Positions 57,007 through 64,000 of a stretch of DNA of 64,000 nt are shown here, piece after piece; position 1 is the stretch's first letter; the number at the start of each line of letters is the position of its first letter. The position numbers and the translations under genes were made by a program. The stretch covers positions 400,357 through 464,356 of the forward strand of contig NZ_CANNEZ010000003.1 in NCBI RefSeq assembly GCF_947503795.1, in the 5' to 3' direction. This DNA comes from an uncultured Jannaschia sp. (GTDB lineage: Bacteria; Pseudomonadota; Alphaproteobacteria; Rhodobacterales; Rhodobacteraceae). The notes beneath the pieces were generated by a model. The model did not search any database and was not told the DNA's origin. It was given only the letters and a program-made list of their open reading frames with translations.

Positions 57007-57788
57007 AAACCGCGATCCTGATCCCCGCGCGCTATGCCTCGACGCGCTATCCGGGCAAGCCGCTGGCCGAGCTCCGGCAGGCGGACGGGACGACGAAGAC
57101 CCTCATCCAGATGACATGGGAAGCCGCGCGCACCGTCTCGGGCGTGGCCGAGATCCATGTCGCCACCGATGACGACCGCATCGCGGATGCGGCACGCGGG
57201 TTCGGGGCCTCGGTCGTGATGACCTCGCCCGAGGCCGCCAACGGCACCGAACGCTGCGCCGAAGCACTGGCCGAGGTGGAGGCCGACCTGATCGTGAACC
57301 TGCAGGGCGACGCGCCGCTGACCCCGCCCTGGTTCGTCGAGGCGCTGATCGAGCGGATGGCCATCGATGGCGACGCCGCCGTCGCGACGCCGGTCCTGCG
57401 CTGCGACCGGAAGACCTACGAGATGTTCGTCGAGGACCGGAAGGCCGACCGCGTCGGCGGCACGACGGCCGTCTTCGACCGGCGCGGCCACGGGCTCTAC
57501 TTCTCGAAGGAAGTGATCCCCTACATTGCGCCCGGCAAGCTCCCCGATCCGATCCCCGTGTTCCACCATGTCGGCGTCTACGCCTACCGGCCCGACGCGC
57601 TGCGGTCCTATATGTGCTGGCCCGAAGGCCAGCTGGAGCGGCGCGAGGGGCTTGAGCAACTGCGCTTTCTCGAGAACGGCGCGACGGTCGCCTGCGTCGA
57701 GGTCGAGGCGCGCGGTCGGATCTTCTGGGAGCTCAACAACCCCGAGGACGTCCCCCGGATCGAAGCCGTGCTAGGAGCCAGCCGATGA
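57003..57788 (+). CDS. kdsB: 3-deoxy-manno-octulosonate cytidylyltransferase
   Basis: Activates KDO as CMP-KDO. 261 residues. N-terminus [31 protein letters not shown] and [13 protein letters not shown] match KdsB/KpsU. GTG 57003 overlaps the kdsD stop (GTGA). It ends overlapping kdsA by ATGA. Confidence 0.94.
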   Translation: MKTAILIPARYASTRYPGKPLAELRQADGTTKTLIQMTWEAARTVSGVAEIHVATDDDRIADAARGFGASVVMTSPEAANGTERCAEALAEVEADLIVNLQGDAPLTPPWFVEALIERMAIDGDAAVATPVLRCDRKTYEMFVEDRKADRVGGTTAVFDRRGHGLYFSKEVIPYIAPGKLPDPIPVFHHVGVYAYRPDALRSYMCWPEGQLERREGLEQLRFLENGATVACVEVEARGRIFWELNNPEDVPRIEAVLGASR

Positions 57789-58621
57789 CCCCCATCCGAT
57801 CGAAGACCATCGACGTCTCGGGCATCCCCGTCGGCGGGTCCGAGCCCTTCATGCTGATCACCGGCCCGTGCCAGCTCGAAAGCCTCGACCACGCGCGCAT
57901 GATGGCCGAACGCATCGCCGAGGCCTGCGCGCCGACGGGCACGCGCTGGGTCTTCAAGGCGAGCTACGACAAGGCCAACCGATCCTCGTTGGGGGCCCAG
58001 CGGGGCCTCGGGATGGAGGAGGGGCTGCGGGTCCTTGGCGACATCAAGACCGAGTTCGGCTGCCCCGTACTGACCGACGTTCACCTGCCCGACCATTGCG
58101 CGCCCGCGGCCGAGATTTGCGACGTGCTTCAGATCCCCGCCTTCCTGTCGCGCCAGACGGACCTCCTGCTGGCCGCCGGCGAAACGGGGCGTGCGATCAA
58201 CATCAAGAAGGGCCAGTTCCTCGCCCCGTGGGACATGCCCAACGTCGCCGCCAAGGTCGCGAGCACCGGCAACGAGCGCATCATGCTCTGCGAGCGGGGG
58301 ACGAGCTTCGGCTACAACACGCTGGTCAGCGACTTCCGCGGCCTGCCGACGATGGAGGCGACGGGCTACCCCGTCGTCTTCGACGCGACCCATTCGGTGC
58401 AGCAGCCCGGCGGGCAGGGCAGCTCGTCCGGCGGCCAGCGCGAGTTCGCACCCGTCCTCGCCCGCGCGGCCTGCGCGGTCGGCGTCTCGGCGCTCTTCAT
58501 CGAGACGCATCAGGACCCGGACAACGCACCTTCGGACGGCCCGAACATGATCCCCGTCGACCGTATGGCGGACCTGATCGCCGAGCTTCGCGCCTTCGAC
58601 GACCTCCGCAAGGGGCGCTAA
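57785..58621 (+). CDS. kdsA: 3-deoxy-8-phosphooctulonate synthase
   Basis: Condenses arabinose-5-phosphate and phosphoenolpyruvate to KDO-8-phosphate. 278 residues. [53 protein letters not shown] and [11 protein letters not shown] are family signatures. Completes the kdsD-kdsB-kdsA unit; KDO-8-phosphate phosphatase (kdsC) is not in the window. Confidence 0.95.
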   Translation: MTPIRSKTIDVSGIPVGGSEPFMLITGPCQLESLDHARMMAERIAEACAPTGTRWVFKASYDKANRSSLGAQRGLGMEEGLRVLGDIKTEFGCPVLTDVHLPDHCAPAAEICDVLQIPAFLSRQTDLLLAAGETGRAINIKKGQFLAPWDMPNVAAKVASTGNERIMLCERGTSFGYNTLVSDFRGLPTMEATGYPVVFDATHSVQQPGGQGSSSGGQREFAPVLARAACAVGVSALFIETHQDPDNAPSDGPNMIPVDRMADLIAELRAFDDLRKGR

Positions 58622-58656
58622 CGATCCGTTAAGGTTAACCGCCCCCCGTTCCTCTG

Positions 58657-58700
58657 GCCCAAATACCTCGGGGGGCCCGAAGGGCGGGGGCAGCGCCCCC
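58657..58700. repeat. GC-rich intergenic hairpin element after kdsA
   Basis: Between kdsA and dedA. It ends in the hairpin GGGGGC-AGC-GCCCCC (58686-58691 and 58695-58700), preceded by an AAATACCTCGGGGGGCCCG stretch. The overall look is that of a dispersed intergenic repeat known from Rhodobacterales genomes, and it may also terminate the kds transcript. No second copy was found in this window. Confidence 0.4.
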
Positions 58701-58722
58701 TCCGACCCACCAAGGCGTGCCG

Positions 58723-59331
58723 ATGTTTGAATGGATCCTCTCCGTCATGGCCGCTGCGGGCTATCCCGGCCTCGCCTTCCTCATGGCGCTCGAGAATGTC
58801 TTCCCGCCCATCCCGTCCGAGGTGGTCGTCCCGCTGGCCGGGTTCCTCGCCGCCGAGGGCACGCTGTCGCTTGTCCCGGTGATCCTCGTGGCGACCGCAG
58901 GCTCGGTCGCGGGCGCGACCTTCTGGTACTGGGTTGGCCTCCGGATCGGCGAGGCGCGGCTCAGGGCTTTCGCCGACCGCCACGGGCGCTGGCTCACAAT
59001 CTCCGCCCACGACGTGGATGCGGCCGCCCTGTGGTTTCGACGCCATGGTCCTTGGGCCGTGTTTCTCGGCCGGATGATGCCCGGCCTGCGGACGCTGATC
59101 TCGGTCCCGGCCGGGGTCGCGCGTATGCCGATGCTGCCCTTCCTCGTCTGGTCTACCTTGGGCAGTCTTGTGTGGATCGGCGGCCTCGCGCTGCTGGGCT
59201 ACGTGCTCCAGTCGCAATACGATCGCATCGCAGCCTGGATGGAGCCGGCAAGCTGGATCGTGCTGGGTGCGGCCGTCGGCATCTATCTCTGGCGTCTGGT
59301 CCGACAGGAAGCCCGAAGCCCGCGCCCCTAG
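58723..59331 (+). CDS. DedA-family inner-membrane protein
   Basis: 202-residue polytopic protein of the DedA/SNARE-associated family, linked to undecaprenyl-phosphate or phospholipid recycling. ENVFPPIPSEVVVPLAGFLA near residue 24 and FLGRMMPGLRTLISVPAGV near 115 are diagnostic, with about five membrane segments. ATG 58723 has AAGG seven bases upstream; GTG 58717 would add two residues. Ends in CTAG shared with the convergent alkane monooxygenase gene. Confidence 0.88.
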   Translation: MFEWILSVMAAAGYPGLAFLMALENVFPPIPSEVVVPLAGFLAAEGTLSLVPVILVATAGSVAGATFWYWVGLRIGEARLRAFADRHGRWLTISAHDVDAAALWFRRHGPWAVFLGRMMPGLRTLISVPAGVARMPMLPFLVWSTLGSLVWIGGLALLGYVLQSQYDRIAAWMEPASWIVLGAAVGIYLWRLVRQEARSPRP

Positions 59332-60473
59332 CGCGGCAGCGGGTTCGACGCCGTCTTGTAGGCGGACCAATCCTCGATATCGGGGTAGAACCGCGCCCGC
59401 CACGCGCGGACCTTCGGGTTCATCATCCGGCGCCAGAGCGGCGGGATCATCGCCGCAAAGGTCATCACCGGATAGCCCGCCGGCAGTTGCGGCGCGTCGT
59501 CCGGCGCATAGGTCTGCAGGAGCGGGAAGGGCCGGTCGGGCTTGTAGTGATGGTCCGAATGGCGCTGGAGATTGATCAACAGCCAGTTCGACGCCTTCTG
59601 GGCCGAGTTCCACGAATGGTGCGGGCGGACCGGCTCGTACTTGCCGTCGCCGAGGTGCCGGCGGGTCAGGCCGTAATGCTCGATGTAATTGACGAGTTCG
59701 AGCTGCCAGATCGCCGAGGCCGCCTGCACGAGGAAGAGGACCAGCCCGACCCACCCCCCGAGGATCAGCGCGAGGAGCAGCATTGCGCCCTGCAGGGCCC
59801 AGTAGCGCCAGAACGGATTCGAGCGGTGCCAGCGGGACACGCCCTTCCGGGCCAGCATCGCCGCTTCGGCGTTCCAGGCCGAGGCGAGAGACTGCCGCAA
59901 GACACGCGGGAAGAAGCGGTGGAAGCCTTCGTTATAGCGCGCCGTCACCGGGTCGCGCGGCGTGGCGACATAGCGATGATGCACAAGGAGGTGTTCCGAG
60001 CGGAAATGCGAATACAGCACCATCGCCAGGAGGATGTCGCCGAGCCAGCGGTCGAGACGCGGCTTCTGGTGCATCAGTTCGTGGCTGTAGTTGATGCCGA
60101 CGGTCCCCGAGAGGACCCCCATGCCAAAGAACAGGCCCCACAGCTCCCACGCGCCCAGATGGTCGGCGCGGGTCGCGTACCAGATCAGGCCGAACAGCGT
60201 CGCGAACTGGACCGGGGCCCATATCAGCGTGATCGCCCGGTACCACCCGAGGCCCGAACGCTCCATCTCGGGGTCGGCATTGCCTTCTTCCAGCCCGGCG
60301 AGCGCATCGAGCAGCGAGTACATGCCCCAGGAATAGAACGGCACCAGAGCCACCCACCACCCGCCCTGGATCGCGGCGAACCACACCATCGGCACGAGCG
60401 TCAGCGACACCCAGAACGGGAGGGCGCGCAGCGGCGCGCGGACGCGATCGTCGGCAAGCGTGGTGATGGTCAT
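59328..60473 (-). CDS. alkB: Alkane 1-monooxygenase (AlkB-type)
   Basis: Integral-membrane diiron hydroxylase of 381 residues that inserts oxygen at the terminal carbon of alkanes. The histidine boxes are complete: HELMH at 131-135, EHLLVHH at 160-166, LQRHSDHH at 302-309, plus the NYIEHYG motif at 262-268. About six membrane segments. No rubredoxin, rubredoxin reductase or regulator gene is adjacent, so electron donors must be encoded elsewhere. Substrate range cannot be read from sequence. Downstream of mutY on the same strand after 67 bases. Confidence 0.9.
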   Translation of the reverse strand: MTITTLADDRVRAPLRALPFWVSLTLVPMVWFAAIQGGWWVALVPFYSWGMYSLLDALAGLEEGNADPEMERSGLGWYRAITLIWAPVQFATLFGLIWYATRADHLGAWELWGLFFGMGVLSGTVGINYSHELMHQKPRLDRWLGDILLAMVLYSHFRSEHLLVHHRYVATPRDPVTARYNEGFHRFFPRVLRQSLASAWNAEAAMLARKGVSRWHRSNPFWRYWALQGAMLLLALILGGWVGLVLFLVQAASAIWQLELVNYIEHYGLTRRHLGDGKYEPVRPHHSWNSAQKASNWLLINLQRHSDHHYKPDRPFPLLQTYAPDDAPQLPAGYPVMTFAAMIPPLWRRMMNPKVRAWRARFYPDIEDWSAYKTASNPLPR

Positions 60474-60540
60474 GACTGTCCCGATTTTCAGCGATAATAC
60501 CGCATCGGGGCCGGTCCCGCCAAGCGGGTGCGGCGAAACG

Positions 60541-61545
60541 CTACGTCACCGAATCGTGGACCTTCCGGAACAGCGTCGGCAGATCGCCGGGATCGAGCGG
60601 GCCGAAGCTGCCGCGATCGGGATTGCCCGCCATATCGGTCGTCATCACGTCCAGCGTCAGCGTGAAATGGGTGAAGCCATGCGCCACCTCGCCCGCCCGA
60701 ACCCAGTCGGCGGCGAAGGGCGGCGCGGGAGCGGGCGCTTCGGACCAGTCCGAGGTCGGAAAGCCGCGCGTCCCGCCCAGCAGGCCCTTCGGCGGCCGGA
60801 TCTCGGTCAGCCAGTCAGCTCCGCGCCGGGCGACGTACACGAGGCCACGCCGTTCGGGTCGGGCCTTCTTCGGCAGCTTCCGGGGCAGGGTTGCTGCGAT
60901 CCCCAATTGGCGACCCGCGCATCCCTCGGACAGGGGGCAGAGGATGCAGGCGGGCGACTTGGGCGTGCAGATCGTGGCCCCGAGGTCCATCACGGCCTGT
61001 GCGTGGTCGCCGGGCCGCGCCTCTGGGGTCATGGCCTCCGCGACCTCGCGGATCAGGGGCTTGGCGGCGGGAAGCGGCGTCTCGATCGCCTCGAGCCGGG
61101 TCATCACGCGTTCCACGTTGCCATCGACCACCACGGCGCGCCGCTGGAAGGCGATCGCGGCGATGGCGGCGGCGGTATAGGGGCCGATGCCCGGCAGGCG
61201 CAGAAGTTCGGCCTCGGTATCGGGAAACACGCCGCCGAGGTCGCGCGACACCATACGCGCACAGGCCAGAAGGTTGCGCGCCCGCGCATAGTAGCCGAGG
61301 CCCGCCCATGCGGCCATCACCTCGGCATCCTCGGCGGCGGCGAGGTCATCGACGCCGGGCCAGGTCCGCGTGAATGTCGCGAAATAGGCCTTCACCGCGG
61401 CGACGGTCGTCTGCTGGAGCATCACTTCGGACAGCCAGATGCGATAGGGGTCGGGACGCGCGTCCGAGCCGGGCGGCACCCGCCACGGCAGGTCGCGGGC
61501 ATGGCGGTCGTACCATGCGAGCAGCGCCGTCGATCTCTCACGCAT
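60541..61545 (-). CDS. mutY: A/G-specific adenine DNA glycosylase
   Basis: Removes adenine mispaired with 8-oxoguanine. 334 residues. Catalytic E40 (WLSEVMLQQTTV), HhH motif LPGIGPYTAAAI, catalytic D141 (VVDGNVERV), and the 4Fe-4S cluster C193-x6-C200-x2-C203-x5-C209 are present, followed by the C-terminal NUDIX-like domain. ATG 61545 is chosen over the far longer open frame because the protein then starts at the family N-terminus. Divergent from the DciA-like gene. Confidence 0.94.
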   Translation of the reverse strand: MRERSTALLAWYDRHARDLPWRVPPGSDARPDPYRIWLSEVMLQQTTVAAVKAYFATFTRTWPGVDDLAAAEDAEVMAAWAGLGYYARARNLLACARMVSRDLGGVFPDTEAELLRLPGIGPYTAAAIAAIAFQRRAVVVDGNVERVMTRLEAIETPLPAAKPLIREVAEAMTPEARPGDHAQAVMDLGATICTPKSPACILCPLSEGCAGRQLGIAATLPRKLPKKARPERRGLVYVARRGADWLTEIRPPKGLLGGTRGFPTSDWSEAPAPAPPFAADWVRAGEVAHGFTHFTLTLDVMTTDMAGNPDRGSFGPLDPGDLPTLFRKVHDSVT

Positions 61546-61612
61546 TGGTGACCGTCCCCCCTGTTCCCCGTCCCCGCAACCCATGTAGGATGCCAGCCGA
61601 CAGGAGACACCC

Positions 61613-62107
61613 ATGGCCGTGTATCGCAAGGGCGCCCGCCGCGTCTCGACGCTGGTGGAGCGCGACATCCGCAAGATGGGCGAGCGTCGCGGCTTCTCGG
61701 AGACGCGGCTCCTGACCCATTGGGCCGAGATCGCGGGCCCCGAGATCGCCGCCGTCAGCCGCCCGGTCAAGGTCGCGTTCCCGCGGCAGGGCTTCGGCGC
61801 GGTGCTGACGCTGCTGACCACCGGCGCGCAGGCCCCGATGCTGGACATGCGGCTTCCGGCGCTCCGCGAGAGGGTGAACGCCTGCTACGGCTACGCCGCC
61901 ATCAGCCGCATCGTCCTGACGCAGACCGCGCCCACGGGATTCGCCGAGGGGCAGGCCGCCTTCGCCCCCGCCCCCGCCGCGCGACCCGCGCCATCCCCCA
62001 AGACGGTCGAGAAGGCGCGCGCCACGACCGCGGGCGTATCCGATGACGGTCTGCGGACATCGCTTGAACGGCTCGCGACCAATATCATATCGAGACCAAG
62101 CGCCTGA
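61613..62107 (+). CDS. DciA-like protein (DUF721)
   Basis: 164-residue protein with an N-terminal DUF721 domain: LLTHWAEIAGPEIAAVSRPVKV is the characteristic stretch. Family members (DciA) load the replicative helicase in bacteria lacking DnaC; that role is inferred. The C-terminal 50 residues are proline/alanine-rich and likely unstructured. Divergent from mutY, and 27 bases before the DsbA-like gene, a common Rhodobacterales order. Confidence 0.83.
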   Translation: MAVYRKGARRVSTLVERDIRKMGERRGFSETRLLTHWAEIAGPEIAAVSRPVKVAFPRQGFGAVLTLLTTGAQAPMLDMRLPALRERVNACYGYAAISRIVLTQTAPTGFAEGQAAFAPAPAARPAPSPKTVEKARATTAGVSDDGLRTSLERLATNIISRPSA

Positions 62108-62134
62108 TCGCGCACAACGTTCCGGAGACCCCCG

Positions 62135-62785
62135 ATGATGCAACGACGCACCGCCCTGTCCCTTCTCGCCGTCGGCACCGCCGCGGGGGGCGCCTCGCTC
62201 TTCCTGACCCGGCCGGAGGGTCCGGCGGCCTTCGATCTGAGCGCGCGCGCGCAGGGCGCGATCGAGATCGAGGACATCACGCTAGGCGATGCAAACGCAC
62301 CGGTGAAGGTGGTCGAATATGCCAGCTACACCTGCCCGCATTGTGCCGCCTTCCACGAGGACACGTTCAAGGCGTTCAAGCGCGACTACATCGATACCGG
62401 CCGGGCGCATTTCACCTATCGGGAGGTGTTCTTCGACCGCTACGGCCTTTGGGCGGCGATGGTCGCGCGCTGCGCGGGCGCGGACCGCTATTTCGGCGTC
62501 TCCGACATCCTCTACCGCACGCAGAACGAATGGGCGCGCGCGGGTGATCCCGCCGCCGTGGCCGCCGCGCTCAAGCGCGTGGGCGCGCAGGCGGGGCTGG
62601 ATGCGGCCGCCGTGGATGCCTGCCTGCAGGATGCCGAGATGGCCGAGAGCCTTGTCGCCTGGTACCAGACCAATGCTGAGCGCGACGGCGTCCGCTCGAC
62701 CCCGTCTTTCCTGATCGATGGCGAGATGCATTCGGGCAACCTGAGCCTTGCGCAACTGGGCCAGTTGATCGACGACGCGAGCTGA
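62135..62785 (+). CDS. DsbA-family thiol-disulfide oxidoreductase
   Basis: 216-residue periplasmic thioredoxin-fold protein. N-terminal QRRTALSLLAVGTAAGGA is a signal sequence, possibly Tat-type (RR). The active site is YTCPHCAAFHE with C67 and C70, and the cis-proline loop is GVRSTPSFLIDG. The helical insertion lies between about 100 and 175. ATG 62135 and ATG 62138 are adjacent starts. Likely catalyses disulfide formation or isomerisation in exported proteins. Confidence 0.9.
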   Translation: MMQRRTALSLLAVGTAAGGASLFLTRPEGPAAFDLSARAQGAIEIEDITLGDANAPVKVVEYASYTCPHCAAFHEDTFKAFKRDYIDTGRAHFTYREVFFDRYGLWAAMVARCAGADRYFGVSDILYRTQNEWARAGDPAAVAAALKRVGAQAGLDAAAVDACLQDAEMAESLVAWYQTNAERDGVRSTPSFLIDGEMHSGNLSLAQLGQLIDDAS

Positions 62786-62801
62786 CCGCACCGCGGGGCG
62801 A

Positions 62802-63770
62802 CTAGAGGCCCAGCGTCGCGAGCCTGGCGTCGAGGTCGCTCCAGTCTTCCAGCCGGAGGCGCACCGGGATCGTCATGACCCGGCCTCGCAAGCTCGGCGG
62901 CAGTCGGACGGCATCCTTCTCGGTGGTGACGGGCTGGGCCGAAAGCCGCGCCGCCCGGTCGCCCAAGCGGCGCAGAAGCGCTGGGGTCAGCGGCTGGTGA
63001 TCGCCCAGCGCCTCGGTCCCGCGAATGTCGGCACCCAGCTCGCGCAGCGTGTCAAAGAATTTCTCGGGCCGCCCGATGCCCGCGAAGGCGAAGACCGGTA
63101 GCCCGGTCCAGTCCATGCCCGTGCCGAGCGGCTCCAGCCGTCCGCGCAGGCGCGGCGGCGGCTCGGGCAGGACCAGCGCCGCCTGCTGGTCCGGCGATCC
63201 GATCGAAAGCGTCAGATCCGCCCGCGCAAGGCCCGTCGCCACCGGCTCCCGCAGGGGCCCGGCCGGCAGGATGCGGCCATTGCCGAAGCCCGCGCCCGTA
63301 TCGACCACGACGATGGACAGATCCTTCGCCACCGACGGGTTCTGGAACCCGTCGTCCAGAAGGACGACCGCGGCCCCGCCCGCGACGGCAGCGCGCGCGC
63401 CCTCCGCCCGGTCGCGGGCGACCCAAACCGGCGCGAAGGCCGCCATCAGGAGCGGTTCGTCCCCGACCTCGCCCGCCTCGTGGCGCATGGGATCGACACG
63501 CACAGGGCCCTTCAGCGACCCGCCATAGCCGCGCGACACGATTCCGACCGCGACGCCCCGCGCCACCAGCCGCTCGGCCAGGGCGATGACGGTCGGTGTC
63601 TTGCCCGCCCCGCCCGCCGTCAGGTTGCCGACGCAGATCACCGGCACGCCGACCGGGGCGCCGGTCCGCGCGACCCGGCGCGCCGTCGCGGCGGCATAGA
63701 GCGCGCCCAGCGGGGCCAGAAGCGTCGCAGCCACGCCCGGCGGACGCGACCAGAAGCCGGGCGCCCGCAT
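62802..63770 (-). CDS. lpxK: Tetraacyldisaccharide 4'-kinase
   Basis: Phosphorylates the 4' position of the lipid A disaccharide at the cytoplasmic membrane face. 322 residues. P-loop [17 protein letters not shown] (about 48-64), [21 protein letters not shown], and [15 protein letters not shown] (usual DDGFQH with N here) identify it. An N-terminal membrane helix is present. ATG 63770 overlaps the waaA stop (ATGA). Stop codon TAG is within CTAG, 16 bases from the DsbA-like stop. Confidence 0.93.
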   Translation of the reverse strand: MRAPGFWSRPPGVAATLLAPLGALYAAATARRVARTGAPVGVPVICVGNLTAGGAGKTPTVIALAERLVARGVAVGIVSRGYGGSLKGPVRVDPMRHEAGEVGDEPLLMAAFAPVWVARDRAEGARAAVAGGAAVVLLDDGFQNPSVAKDLSIVVVDTGAGFGNGRILPAGPLREPVATGLARADLTLSIGSPDQQAALVLPEPPPRLRGRLEPLGTGMDWTGLPVFAFAGIGRPEKFFDTLRELGADIRGTEALGDHQPLTPALLRRLGDRAARLSAQPVTTEKDAVRLPPSLRGRVMTIPVRLRLEDWSDLDARLATLGL

Positions 63771-64000
63771 CAGGCGGCGCCGTCGAGAATGGCGAAGAGC
63801 AGGTCCATCGCCCGCTCGGTCACGTCGGCACCGGCCGAACAGACCTCCCATGCGGCATGGGCCAGACGCGCCGCCTCGTCGGGCTCCAGCGTGCGCGCGA
63901 TGGCAGGGCCGAGCGCGTCGCCATCTCCCACGGCGCGGGTCGCTGATGCCTCGGTCAGGCGACCGTAGATATCCGCGAAGTTGTGGATATGGGGGCCGTG
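63767..64000 (-). CDS. waaA: 3-deoxy-D-manno-octulosonic acid transferase, C-terminal fragment (start beyond window)
   Basis: The last 77 codons of a minus-strand gene run from the window's right edge to TGA 63767. They encode [17 protein letters not shown], then [19 protein letters not shown] and a helical end typical of the KdtA/WaaA C-terminus (GPH.xNF is the conserved nucleotide-sugar site). It adds KDO to lipid IVA. The waaA-lpxK order with a four-base overlap is usual in alphaproteobacteria. The fragment is truncated only by the window edge. Confidence 0.85.

Noticed and set aside
60516-60528. CCCGC-CAA-GCGGG hairpin between mutY and alkB as terminator
   Set aside because: Short stem, no T run on the minus strand, and the two genes are only 67 bases apart in the same direction; too weak to call.

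Overview
The window is high-GC, very densely coded DNA from an alphaproteobacterium, most likely of the order Rhodobacterales (Rhodobacteraceae/Roseobacter group). The evidence is the mix of families: DUF6478 beside ilvD, DUF3726 beside an Ldh-type dehydrogenase, a VPLPA-type exosortase fused to EpsI, and the mutY - DUF721 - dsbA run. No rRNA, tRNA, insertion sequence, phage gene or CRISPR array was seen. Genes are tightly packed: about eighteen neighbouring pairs overlap by four bases (ATGA, GTGA or TTGA), and no gene-free stretch exceeds 300 bases.

Bases 1-28 kb are mostly housekeeping: a nucleoside/nucleobase ABC importer with cytosine deaminase (codA), a KDG-type sugar kinase, the ATPase zapE, a LysR regulator, a GAF-domain histidine kinase, 2,4-dienoyl-CoA reductase (fadH), ilvD with two conserved unknowns, a CPBP protease, accD-folC, an operon of CinA-like protein / acetyltransferase / AhpD-like enzyme / OmpA-like protein, sfsA-map, and a four-gene operon (AEC carrier, S-formylglutathione hydrolase, HAD phosphatase, ornithine-cyclodeaminase homologue) divergent from a small exported acidic protein and an AefR-like TetR regulator. 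Palindromes built from GAAC/GTTC half-sites lie in that divergent region. ubiG and a proline iminopeptidase follow.

Bases 29.6-58.6 kb form a cell-surface polysaccharide region. It opens with the complete dTDP-L-rhamnose pathway (rfbC-rfbB-rfbD-rfbA). A coupled four-gene block of unknown purpose follows (M19 dipeptidase homologue, a 537-residue unknown, DUF3726, Ldh-family oxidoreductase). Then come glycosyltransferases, a Wzy-like polymerase, a beta-helix protein, a Wzx-like flippase, a tyrosine autokinase, a Wzz-like chain-length protein, an ExeA-like ATPase, an ExoY-like initiating sugar transferase, a PrsT-like TPR lipoprotein, an exosortase/EpsI fusion, UDP-glucose dehydrogenase and the KDO genes kdsD-kdsB-kdsA. 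Together these could make activated rhamnose, glucuronate and KDO, build a lipid-linked repeat, flip and polymerise it, and process exported VPLPA-tagged proteins. No outer-membrane export porin (Wza type) was found in the window.

Bases 58.7-64 kb hold a DedA membrane protein, an AlkB-type alkane monooxygenase, mutY, a DciA-like protein, a DsbA-like oxidoreductase, lpxK, and the 3' end of waaA running off the right edge.

The best candidates for something undescribed are the M19 / 537-residue unknown / DUF3726 / Ldh block (32.9-37.2 kb), in which both recognisable enzymes deviate at residues expected to be catalytic, and the exosortase-linked polysaccharide locus around it. Family names come from memory of sequence patterns, not from searches.
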